The notes beneath the pieces were generated by a model. It was given only the letters and a program-made list of their open reading frames with translations, did no database searches and was not told the DNA's origin. Positions 34,600 through 45,362 of a DNA stretch of 64,000 bases are shown piece after piece. How positions within the stretch are numbered: position 1 is the first letter of the stretch; each line of letters starts with the position of its first letter. The position numbers and the translations under genes are program-made. The stretch is from Lanius collurio (lineage: Eukaryota; Chordata; Aves; Passeriformes; Laniidae): the NCBI GenBank assembly GCA_020086605.1, contig JACBWW010000020.1, positions 11,118,424 through 11,182,423 of the forward strand, written 5' to 3'.

Positions 34600-35275
34600 T
34601 GGAAATAACATAGGTTCATGGGAAAATTCAAGATGGACAGGGCCTCAGGATTCCCAAAACACAGTCCTCTCTGAGGTCAGATTAGGCTGTTTAGGGCTTG
34701 GTCTGTCTAGGTCGCAAAAACCTTCAAGGACAAAGATTGCGCAGATCTTCAAGAAGCCTCTTCTAGCACCTGTTCTCATAGAGAAAAGTTTCTCTTTCTA
34801 CCTAGGTTCAATTTCTCTTGTTTCAATGTATGACTGTTATTTGCCATTTTCTCACCATGCACTAATGTAGAGACTCTCTCTCTGTCTTGGTAAGGTCTTA
34901 ATAACATTTTCCCTTGCTGGAGGGCTGCTGTTAGATCCTGCTGTTGTCTTTTCTCCAGGCTGAACAAGCCCAGCTTCAGTAGCTTCTCCTCAAAGAGCAG
35001 GTTCTCCAGTCCCTGACCAGCACGGTCACCTTCCACCAAATTCACCCATGTTTATAAATGTATTTTCTCTGTTTGGGCCCCCCAAAACTGGATGCAGGAA
35101 TCTAAATGTGGTCTTACAAGTGCTATGGAACTCGCCTTGATCTACTGCCTATATTCCTATTACTGCATCCTGGGTTGCTCTTGACCTTCCTTACTGCCAG
35201 GGTATTCTGCTGGCTCATACCCAGCTTGTAAACCACTTGCAATCCTTGTGGCTCATTCCTTTGGCCTAGTTAGGT
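34600..35275 (-). repeat. CR1 fragment, minus strand, 3' part
   Basis: About 675 bases match reverse-complement CR1 in order: 'ctctgaggtcagattaggctgtttagggct', 'aaaaccttcaagga', 'gagaaaagtttctctttctacctagg', 'tctccaggctgaacaagcccagctt', 'gcttctcctcaaagagcaggttctccag', 'ccccccaaaactggatgcagg', 'gtggtcttacaagtgct', and 'ctgctggctcatacccagcttg'. The last corresponds to the end of ORF2. No intact frame remains. The 96- and 89-residue frames at 34580-35045 are chance. Confidence 0.92.
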
Positions 35276-36482
35276 CCCTCTGGATGGCAGACTTGACCTC
35301 AAATATTTTGATGGGTCTGCCCTTCAATTTGTAGTCATATAGAAACTTGGCTGCAGAAGTTAATCTGCTTCCAATTATGTTTTTCCGAGTCCCTTGGCTG
35401 ATTTTGTGATAAAGTACATGATTTGTGAAATAGATTTGCATCCCCAGTAATTTGAATGAATAAACTGAGAAACTTCCTATTTTGAAAACAGGGTGAGAAG
35501 AGATACAGGCAACAACAATATGTCCAGTGACAATGTCATATGTTACACAAAGCAAAAAGAGTTTAGATGGAATATTAAAAAATATAAAACAAAATAACTT
35601 CCCCACCTTCCTCCACTACTATCAAATATGTTCATTTTTTATTTATCTTTAGACTGAGAAAACTAGAGAAAATTATGTTGCTCAGCTTGTCATTAATTTG
35701 GGGATTTTTTCAGATCTTAGATGACAAGCTTGGTTTGGAAGGGCAAACATTTTTCCTCATGCACATGCTCATTAGTAAAGACCTCTATTTTCTAGTAGAA
35801 TAAATTTACTTACCTTTTAGTGGGACCGTTCTTCAGTCTGTATTCTGAAACTTTTATTGACTAGTTGTGTAGTCATCTGTTGCTACAAAAGCAGACTTCT
35901 GCAGTGGCTGTAGCAAATGTAATATTGGATTGACTGCTTTTTGAAATAATGGATCCAGAAGCAATGGATGATTCCTTTTTGTGTTCATTTTAACTGCACT
36001 GCTATTATTATTTTAATGTTTCTAACAAATACTTGAGAACATAAAGTAATTTTAAAAAAAAAGAAAAATACCCCAGAGGGAAATGGGAGATAAATAGACC
36101 GACTACATTCCAATCAGTTTATTATCCATGTTAGGACTACAGAGCAACATCCATTTGCAAAGGTATACAAAGTATATAAACAGTCATATTTATATATAGT
36201 CACTATATATATAGTGGCCAAAACTCAGAACAAACAATAAACACTGTAGATTTTCAGTTTAGAATAACATACATTGACTAAATTTTCTCACAAAATCAAA
36301 CTAAATAACAAAGAATCAAGACAGCTCACTGCAATGATACATGCCTAGGAGTCCTTTCATTTCATAGCTGAAGACTTCAGCACATTTTAATCTCTCTCAG
36401 TGCCCAAGCCACTAAGTGAATCAGAATACCAAATACAGTTTCTCTTTGGCTTCAAGGTGTCTTTTTCTCATGCTGACACACC
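35276..36482. other. No gene; AT-rich palindromes
   Basis: A 117-residue minus-strand frame (35253-35606) has no domain I know. The AT-rich palindrome 'cactatatatatagtg' is at 36201-36216. No other structure was seen. Confidence 0.5.
36477..36482. repeat. Target site duplication, left copy (CACACC)
   Basis: CACACC precedes the family B LTR and recurs at 37463-37468, immediately after it. Confidence 0.72.
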
Positions 36483-37462
36483 TATAGTGGGTTGACCCTG
36501 GCTGGATACCAGACACCCACAAAATCACTCTCTTACTCCCCTCCGCTGCTGGACAGGAGAGAGAAATATAATGAAGGGTTCATGAGTTGAGATAAAGAAT
36601 GCTCACCAAATACTCTCATGGGAAAAACAGGCTCAAATTATAGATATTGATTGAACTTATTGCTAAAAAAATCAGAGCAAGATAATAAGAAGTAAAATAA
36701 AACCTTAAAACCGCCTTCACCCCAGCTCTCCATCCTCCTCAGCTCTACCTCCTCTCCCACAGCAGTGCAGACAGACAAGCAATGGGGGTTATGATCTGTT
36801 CATCAAAAGTTTTTGCCACTGTTCAGGAAGAGGAGTCCTTACCCTGCTCCAGCGTAGGGTCCCTCCCAAAAGAGACAGTTCTCCATGAACTTCTCCAGCA
36901 TGAGTTCTGTCCATGGGCAACAGTCCTCCCCAGACTGCTGCAGAGTGGGTTCCATGGCTTGAAGTCCTTCAAGGACAGGCTGCTCCAGCACGGGTTCTTC
37001 TCCCCCAGGGTCACAGCCTTCACTCAGGCTACAGTGTGAGTCTCCTCCACAGGCTGCAGGTGGATCTCAGACCTCCATGGGCTGCAGGGGTACAGCTGCC
37101 TCACTATGATCTGCACCACGGGCTGCAGGGGAATCTCAGTTCCAGTGCCTGGAGAGACTTCTGCCCCTCACTCCTGCACTGACCTTGGTGTCTGCAGAGT
37201 TGTTCTTCTCATGTGTTCTCACTCCGCTGTTCTCAGGCCACAACTATGTCTGCACGATGACTTTTTCTCTTTCTTAAATATGTTATCACAGAGGCATTGC
37301 CATCGTTCCTAATTGGCCCAGTTTGTCTGGCAGCACAGCCATCTTTGGAGCCTTCAGGGACTGGCTGTGCCACAAAGACATGGAGGAAACTTCCAGCAGC
37401 TCCTTACAAAAGCCACTCCTGTAGCCCTGACTATCAAAGCTTGGCTGTGCAAACCTGATACG
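36483..37462 (-). mobile_element. Long solo LTR (family B), minus strand
   Basis: A 980-bp element is the inverted counterpart of 19856-20935. In plus-strand view it starts 'tatagtgggttgaccctggctgga' (first bases TG changed to TA) and ends 'gcaaacctgatacg'. The cassette units 'ctgctccagcacggg', 'ggtcacagcc' and 'ggctgcaggtggatctc' recur. A TATA-like 'catatttaag' is on the minus strand at 37275-37284. The exact hexamer CACACC flanks both ends, which supports an independent insertion. The polyadenylation signal seen in the other copy is eroded here. Frames at 36782-37606 follow the LTR repeats and are not genes. Confidence 0.85.
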
Positions 37463-37468
37463 CACACC
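37463..37468. repeat. Target site duplication, right copy (CACACC)
   Basis: This is an exact repeat of 36477-36482. Confidence 0.72.
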
Positions 37469-37658
37469 ATGTATCTCATTTGTGTACTAAATCTCAATGT
37501 GGGAGACACACTGCCATCTTTAGAACACACAAAAAAAGTAATTCACCTCATATTTCATGTGGAAAATAACCAGTCACCAGATTGCTCTCCAAAGGGGAGT
37601 ACATAATATTCCATATAATTTATTATATACTATACATTATTTATGATATATACACTAC
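37469..37658. other. AT-rich spacer between two LTRs
   Basis: This short interval separates the family B LTR from the family A 3' LTR. It includes a TA-rich tract at 37607-37654. Confidence 0.5.
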
Positions 37659-37914
37659 TGTTGTAGTGAGGGGAATCCTTACAACATATATAAGGCAGTG
37701 ATGAATTTAGAAGGAAAGATGAAGCAATAATTCTTTAGATGTTCAGGGATTATTTTATTCCTTCAGACACATGGCTGGTGCTCCCAAGCAGCTCCCAGGC
37801 ACCCAAACCACCCAGTCAGGAACAGGAATGGGGCACGGGTGACCTGGGAGTAGGGACAGACCCGTACCCTGCAGGGTCCCTCCTCCCAGGATTTCAGGGG
37901 AAGGCACCTCCATA
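37659..37914 (-). mobile_element. 3' LTR (family A), minus strand
   Basis: On the minus strand it starts near 'tatggaggtg' and ends 'cactacaaca', matching 17736-17979 through most of its length. AATAAA on the minus strand is at 37754-37759. Unlike the copy at 17.7 kb, it is preceded on its own strand by a polypurine tract and internal sequence (37915-38060), so this is the 3' LTR of a truncated provirus. No target duplication was found. Confidence 0.82.
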
Positions 37915-38060
37915 ATTCACCCTTTCTTATTAAATAAAATAACATTGGAAACAGTTGGATAAACAACAAAACAATTTCAAAGAAAAGGAAGCCACTATCT
38001 TGAGTCCCCAAATGTCCAAACAGATTTTCTTTGGAGCATCAGAAGGGAGACAGGACTTGA
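37915..38060 (-). pseudogene. Endogenous retrovirus internal 3' end (polypurine tract and env-like tail)
   Basis: Next to the 3' LTR, the minus strand has the purine tract 'aataagaaagggtgaat', where plus-strand priming would occur. Upstream of it a frame (part of 37763-38011) encodes a strongly hydrophobic segment of about 20 residues followed by a basic RKG motif and then a stop beyond the LTR edge. This arrangement resembles the membrane anchor and short tail of a retroviral transmembrane envelope protein. The rest of env and all of gag and pol are missing, so it cannot make a virus protein. Confidence 0.55.
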
Positions 38061-40590
38061 GCACGCTTCAGATGGAAAATGAGGAAAGGATTTTCTTTTT
38101 TGTATCTTTTGGAATCTTAGAAAATGACAGTTAATTTCTTCCCTCCCTCCTTTTCACACTACGTACCATATACAATGCTGTATACAATATTTCTCAGGTT
38201 GGAAGGTGGGAGGGGAATCAGTTGGTGTCTGTGTTGGGTAGTGATGAGATAACCAATCTGGTTAGCTGCATGAGTCTGTAAGAAATGAAGAAAGAAAAAG
38301 AGGTGAAAAATACTTGTTTTTTTCCTGCCTCTTCTATGAGATTCCCTGTGAAGGCTGATCCCAGTATGTGGTTTTATGTCTACAAAAACCAATTATTAGA
38401 TTTGTGTTGATCTTTTAAAATTATCATTCAAGTCTGGAATATCTGAGATTGGGCAAGGAATATGATATTTTCATCTCCATGACTAATAGACTTTAATATT
38501 CAGTTATCTGCTAGAGTAAACTAGCTATTTGTCAGGCAGAGTAGGAGAAATATAGTCATTACTTTTTACTCTTCACCAAATATCTAGTAAGGGAAATTAT
38601 CTATTTTATGACAAGCATTGAAAAATTCATTGTGACTAATGTTTCAATACTTGCTGATAAATGGAAACATGAAGATAGAACTAAACTTTTCATTCTAATT
38701 TTAAGAATTGTATTAATATTCTATTGTGATAGGGATCTAAAGACCATCTATAAACAAGATTTCAGGTGTCATAAGAAGTTTTTTAAAATAGTGTTGCAGA
38801 CAGCAAAAATGTTTCTAAATAAAAATTAAATTCTAAATGAGAATATGGAATTTTATTTTAAAAAACGAGATTAAACCTTCCAAAATGTTGAGAGCTGGTG
38901 AGTTAGAATTAGTAATTTAGCTCCATCACTAAAACAGATTCCATTTGGTTGGATTGTAGACAAAACAATCCAATATCTACAACAGAGGACAAGCTCCCAG
39001 TATGCTAGGCCTAATATATGAAGGATTTGGCTATGAAAGAAAAGTTTATCCTGATTCTGAATTAGTCTTCAGTGCAGTATATATATTTTTACACATAAAA
39101 TCCATTTTACAGCTTCAATGCAAGCATATTTATCTGATGGAAAGCTTCACTACAAGAAAAATATAGCTAGTATTTAATGAACTTATTAGAACCCTATTGG
39201 GAAGATTCAAGACAGAATTATCTGTTGCATGCCATTTCTTGATTTATAAAAATGTCTGAGGAACTACATGATTGTACATTATAATGTATAAATACTATTA
39301 AAATATGAAATATTATCTTCTATAATTAGTATATCAATAAGCCCAGTAAATACTACTTACCCCACCTGTAATACTAATTTTTCTATTTGTCATTATCTAT
39401 ACATTTTTCTCTATAATGGAATATTCTTCAAGATTTATTTATTAATGTTTGATTTTTAGACTATAATTATCTGATGAAAATATCTGTTGGAGAATACATC
39501 TCTTTGGTTAAGATTTCAATCTTACTCAGTAATAGTTTTTTCACAATTCTCAGATTTTTCTTACAGTATTTTATAAATGCTTACACATTTCTCAGACACA
39601 CATTCAGTAATGGAGTAAAATTCTTGCATTTAATGGAACTTTTCATTCACTTCACACCTGGCAGTTTTCAATAATTTTTCTGAATTAGGAACTTTTGATT
39701 GTCTGGAGACTTCTTTATGATCCACACTTAATTCAATAGAGTTCAGACATGGGTGCCCATTTATATTTTTGCATCCTTACAAGGCAAGTTTCACACTCTT
39801 GCTTGATAATATGAAAAATTATGTGTATCCTAACCAATCTCCATAAAATTACATTATAATCACAGTTATTACCGCAAAATAAAGGCTATTTTATATAAAC
39901 AAGAAGGAAAGGTGCAACTGAGATACCTGCTGCTTAAAGAAAATATTACCACCTTTTGCATTTTTCACATACCATATCACTTGAAAATTATGCTAGCTTA
40001 CTGATATGTGGTGCTATTTTTCTTTTTCTCCTGTTCTTTTTATTTAGATTACTCTAATTCTCTCCTTCAAAAGCTCTGTTACGAGCTGTTTATAAAGGTG
40101 ATGTAATGAGCAGTCACTTAATATATCCCATTTTTCTCATGTCCCCAGGTCACTTACTGTAAAAATACATGACCAGTTCAGAAGTTCTTTATCTCAGAAA
40201 AATTATGGAGAAAAGAAGAACAGTAAGAGTTTACAATTATTCCTTCAGAAAGAGACATACTTTCTAAAGAAAATGGTCTTATTTATAAATTGTAGGTTTG
40301 AAAATATTACTTTACTATGCAACTGGAAATACATTTCTTTTCTAAATTGAACTAATATATATTTCAATTAATGACTTCATGACTCAGATTTTAAAGGAAC
40401 AAAGCACAAGATATTTTACCTTTTCTCTTGACCAAAACCCCCTTTTAAATTACTTCCCATTAAAAATTTTTATTAACCTAGTAATTTCAATGAGAAATAA
40501 AGAGAACAGTATTACTTTGTGTACTGAAAATAGTGTACTGATTTAATGGGATTGAAATTATTCACGTAACCTCACAAACAACAGAATTAT
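38061..40590. other. No recognised feature (2.5 kb)
   Basis: AT-rich DNA. Frames at 38159-38392, 38608-38829 and 39474-39674 have no recognisable domain. Confidence 0.5.
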
Positions 40591-40985
40591 TTCACAGAAT
40601 CACAGAATGGTTTACACCTGAGGGGACCTTTGAATGTCATTCGGTCTACTGCCTAGTTTAAGCAAAGTCAGCTATAGCAGATCATCCAGCGAGCTCAAAC
40701 AACTCCAAGCATGGAGACCCTGTAACCTCCCTCAGAAACCTCTGCCAGTGGTCAACATGGTCTCACCTTGCTGAATAAAGGCCAAGTATCAGCCTCCTTG
40801 AGGTGTTGGCACTGCTTTCATGAAAATGCTTTCCTGCAAGGATATATTGCTGGCTCATGCCAAATTTTGTGTCCATCAGGACCCACAGGTCTTTCTGAGA
40901 AAAGCTGCTTTCCACCCAGTTTGCCCCCAGGTGTGTACCATTATCTGGGATTATTCCCAGTAATCACTGAGGAAAACTTCATTCC
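40591..40985 (-). repeat. CR1 fragment, minus strand, with internal deletion
   Basis: It opens with 'ttcacagaatcacagaatgg', the reverse-complement CR1 terminus, then 'gaggggacctttgaatgtcattcggtct' and 'aactccaagcatggaga'. At about 40740-40850 it jumps to the more 5' block 'ttgctggctcatgccaa', then 'gtccatcaggacccacaggtcttt'. The middle of the 3' region is therefore deleted in this copy. The 88-residue frame at 40768-41034 overlaps and is not a gene. Confidence 0.87.
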
Positions 40986-42649
40986 TCTTCTGTTTTCCTC
41001 TCTTCCCATTATAGACTTCGCAATAATTGTATAAATAATAAAATGCATTCATTTGTTTGTTACAGCTTTTCTTTCCCTCATAGAAACATACAAACCAAGA
41101 GGTTTCTAATATCTTTTAGAGATATATCCTATTTACACTTAAAATGAAAATACATTATTTATAAAGTATAATATAAATATATGGAAACAAATAATTTATT
41201 TGAAAATTTTTGTCATCTTTTAGTACATGAATATTTTCATTTTACATTTAAATACTAGTGAAAAATGAAATGAAACCCAAAATACACACAAATCAAAGAT
41301 TTTTAAAAATTGCAAATATAAAATTGTGATAAAATTTAGATACTTGTGTGCAAATGGAAAAAGAGAAAAATGGTTGGGTATTTCAGAACTATTCAAGTCC
41401 TAAAAATAACTTGATACTATTCAGTACATAGATACATTCTCATAGATGTATGTAAGATAAGTTCTAATATTTATTCATTTTCTTCTCAGGATACCTTAGG
41501 AGGTAGAAAGTCCTTGGAAAGCAAGACTGACTGAATTCAGTGATAATCTTATCAAGCACAAATCATATATATATTTAATTTATAGGTAAATATTAATTAT
41601 AGTTGAGTTGTGTTAAATTTATATAGTAATAAGTAACCTATTTCCTATTATATATTATATGATATATAACATATTATGTATCTAAAATAAAATGTATAGA
41701 TTAACTATTTATCCAAATTAACCAAATTTTAATATGACAAAAATATTGGTATACTACAAAAGATGTTTGCCTTGGATAATTATAATTTTGACTTCCATAA
41801 ATAATAGTCTTACCATGAGGTTAAATATTTAATGAGGGATTCCAATAATCTAAATTCTGACAGAACTGAATGCTTTGACCAATGATACAGAAAATCTGTC
41901 ATAGAAAGTTAGCATCAGCACAATCAGAACTCAGATTTCTTGACTCTTAAGCATATTACAGTTTTTTATTTATCATGGAAATAGATTGTTTACTTTTTGT
42001 CGGGTAATTGGAAATGTCTATATAAAACATTTTGCCAACTTTCTTGATCTCTGCTTAATGAAAAACGTATGAAGCCAGCTGCTTCTTCATTCTTTCCATT
42101 TGGGGTGCTAGGCCATGACCGGGGCATGGCGGACGCAGCATTACTCACTTAATAACCCATGCTGACTGACAGATTGAAGTAGCTAGAGCCCTGTGCAAGT
42201 AATTTGCTTATTAGCTGTGGTTTAGACTGAGATTAAATAGACAAAGATGGTTCAAAAGATCCATCCATCTGAGTTAAACTGCCTTGAAATGTCATAGAAC
42301 ATTGACTTGAAGCATATAGAGAAAAATATTTCATCCTTTTCCCACCTCTCTCACAAGTGCACTGGATTTGTCTGGAATGGATTTGATTTTCCTCATAGCA
42401 GCCCTTGTGGTGCTGTGCTTTGTATCTGTGGTTAAGATAGTGGTGATAATTGGCCAGTGTTCAGACCCTTTCTGAAGAGTGCTTGCACAGCTCTGGCTCT
42501 TCATCACCACCATTCTTTTCAGCAAGTAGGCTGAGGTCAGACAAGAGGTTAGGAGAAAGTGTCTGCAGGACATCTGACTCAAATTGACCAAGGGGATATT
42601 CAATACTACATCACATCAAGCTCAGGGAAAGAAGGAGGAAGAGAAGACA
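40986..42649. other. No gene; small GC-rich patch at 42110
   Basis: The region 41550-41700 is a TA-rich tract. At 42110-42140 'ccatgaccggggcatggcggacgcagc' is unusually GC- and CpG-rich for its setting, but I cannot assign it. The 90-residue frame at 42331-42603 has no domain. Confidence 0.45.
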
Positions 42650-42915
42650 TTCATGGTTACAGTGTTTGTGCTCCCAAGCAATTTTTATATATGTTGTGGC
42701 CCTGCTTGCCAGGAAGTGGCACAACTGCCCGTTAATGGGAAATGATGGAGGATTTCCTTGTTTTGCTTTACTTCGGCACAGTTTTTGCTGTTAAATTTTA
42801 CCCCAAAGTATAGTCTTCTTACCTTCCCTATCCATTTTTTTTCTCAACCTGCAGGACAAGGGAGGGAGGGAGAGCATGGATGAATGTTTGGCTGTTGGTT
42901 AGAGTCACTCCAGCT
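42650..42915 (+). mobile_element. LTR fragment (family C), plus strand
   Basis: Blocks 'ggaagtggcacaactgcccg', 'aatgggaaatgatgga', 'ccttgttttgctttacttcggcacagtttttgctgttaaa' and 'ttggctgttggttagagtca' match the 3' half of a common avian LTR, whose reverse complement I also see at 24225-24700. The expected closing 'aaccaccaca' is lost. It is an old, truncated copy. Confidence 0.65.
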
Positions 42916-44582
42916 CAGTCACTGTACACATACTGGTTATTGTCAGCCCTTGAGCTAACAATAACAGCTATGTAGCTACTGAAGGGGAGGCTGTGTCACA
43001 CTTTCACTACATCAACAACACTTTTTTTTGTATTTTCCCAGTGTTGTCTACTTTCATATTTATTAACTGTGTTTTTTTAATTGAGCATTTTACATGGGTG
43101 ACATCTAGATCTACATCAGGTTATACTGTTACCTTTTTTCTTTACATTTTTATCTAATTGGATGATTATAAAATTACATTTTTAGAGTAGTTCATATTTT
43201 TAAAAATCAGAATACATTTTTACTTATAACTGCAGGAAGCTCTTCAGAAGTATGACAAATTTCATGTTCTGCTGAGTAAGGCAAAACCCTTTTTAAAGTA
43301 AAAGAAAAATATACTGATGAATACACAAGAAAAAGATAACCAACGTAATTGTAAATACTTTTTGATTCAGCTGCTGTGATTGACTAAAAAATCCTTGTTC
43401 TATCAGATGCATTATTAGTCTAAAATGCATCAGTATTATCAGAGGAATTCTACATACTGAGAACTTCATGAGCTCCATGGTGTGATAAAGATTTGTTTTC
43501 TGTCAAGTTAATGGCTCTATTTACCAAATATTTTCATATTTCTTATGCATTTTGGATGATGAAAAATTGGACAATTTGTAATCTGAAAATAATTAGTCTA
43601 TCAAATACTTACATTTTTTTCTTATTTATATGTTATTAAAACAATATGCAAAAAAAAAAAGGCAATAAGCCTATATAGCTTTACCTTCAGAAGACATAAA
43701 ATGGCAAGATTAAGGTTACACATATAAGACATTGCCTTCATGACTAGCCCAAAATTAAATCACAGCCTATTGATACTCTCATAAAAGGATATAACATTCA
43801 GTCCTTATTTCAAACTTTCCTTTGTGTGCATATGCACATCTGATCCCTGAGTGCAAAGCTATATTTGACCAAGTCCCAGTATGAATTTGTTGACTGAATA
43901 ATTTGTTCTGAGTCTGGGAAATTTTGAACATTCAGATTTATTGGGCTATATATATATACCCATATATATATGTATATACTCAATGCCTAAACCATCCCTA
44001 ACACTGAATTATAAAGAGATTAACTAATGGTCATGGAGCCTTAGCTGTTTTTTTATTTGATAAACATTGGATAGCAATAAAATGTCATGCCAATACATTT
44101 ACATTGAAATGGGTTAACTCTAAATAATATGGAGTACATATTTTAAGTTATGCTTACCAGGGAGCAGTGCCAGTGAACTAATTATTAATCACAGTAGAGA
44201 AGATATTTTTTTCTCTGAAAGAAGGTTTTAGTGATTTTTTTTTTCAGTTAAAATCTGCCTTGAAAACTAACAATATTTTTGCCATTACTGATTTAGTCTA
44301 TGAAAGTTAGATCAAAGATATATTGCTTTGTATTGGTAACAATTGAGAAACTGTAATACCAATGCAAATATACCTGTTAAAATGTCCATTAATAGTCAAT
44401 TACTGATGGCTTTATTAATTTTGCAGACATTTCTGCACTTTTTTTAACCTGCAATTAAAATATCAAAACCTACACATTCGAAGATGTGTATTTTTATGTG
44501 CCCCAGCATTACAAGAATCTAATCAATTCTATTTAAAAAGTGCAAAAGGTTATCAGAGTTTTAAACTCTATGAGAAAATCAA
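42916..44582. other. No recognised feature
   Basis: AT-rich DNA with (TA)n patches at 43948-43975 and an A run at 43650-43660. No gene or known repeat was seen. Confidence 0.5.
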
Positions 44583-45362
44583 CGGGATCTGGCCAGCCTG
44601 GATAGATGGGACTAGACCAACAGCTTGTGACTCAACAAGATCAAATGTCAGGTCCTAGACTTTGGCATGCAGCGCTACAGGCTAGGGGCAGAGTGGCTGG
44701 AAAGCTGCCCGGCAGAAAAGCTCACGGGGATGCTGGCAGACAGCTGAACACGAGCCAGTGTGCCCTGGTGGCCAAGAAGGCCAATGGCATCCTGGCCTGT
44801 ATTGGCAATAGCAGCCAGCAGGAATAAGGGATTCTTCCCCTGCAGAACAGGAGGCCACACCTTGACTACTGCATCCTATTCTGGGCACCTCAATTCAGAA
44901 AGAACGCTGAGGTGCTGGAGCAAGTCCAGAGAAGGGTAGCAGTGCTGGTGAAGAATCAGGAACATACATCCTATAAGAAGTGTCTGAGGAGCTGAGGCTG
45001 TTTAGCCTGGAGAAAAGGAGGCTTGGGAGTGACCTTATCAACCTGCAGCTACCTGAAAGGAGGTTGTTGCCAGGTGGAGATCAGCTGCTTCTCCCAGGCA
45101 GTAAGTAATAGGATGAGAGGACACAGTTGTAAGCTGCACCAGGGGAGGTCTAGATTGGACATTAGGAATAAATTCTTCACAGAAAGGTTGTTTAGATACT
45201 GGAGTAGGCTTCCCAGGGAGATGGTGGATTCACCATCCCTGGAAGTGTTAAAAAAAAGACTGGATGTAGCACTCAGTGCCCTGGTCCAGTTGGCAAAGTG
45301 GTGGTGGGTCATGGGTTGGTCTACATGATATTTTGTCAAACCTAATTGATTCTGTGACTCTG
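44583..45362 (+). repeat. CR1 fragment with ORF2 C-terminal remnant
   Basis: About 780 bases match CR1: the 'gccagtgtgccctggtggccaagaaggccaatggcatcctgg' block (about 44756-44797), 'ggagcaagtccagagaagggtagc', 'ctgtttagcctggagaaaaggaggcttgg', 'gacattaggaataaattcttcacagaaagg', 'ccatccctggaagtgtt', and a tail 'aattgattctgtgactctg'. It is truncated 5' and full of stops, so no protein is possible. Frames at 44606-44827, 45023-45328 and antisense ones are by-products. Confidence 0.93.

Noticed and set aside
36201..36216. 16-bp palindrome as a binding site
   Set aside because: It is a simple TA-rich run with matching ends and is easily explained by low complexity.
17736..37914. Large inverted duplication joining the A-B and B'-A' LTR pairs
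   Set aside because: The flanks do not match, the spacing differs by a factor of about ten and the target duplications are different, so these are independent insertions.
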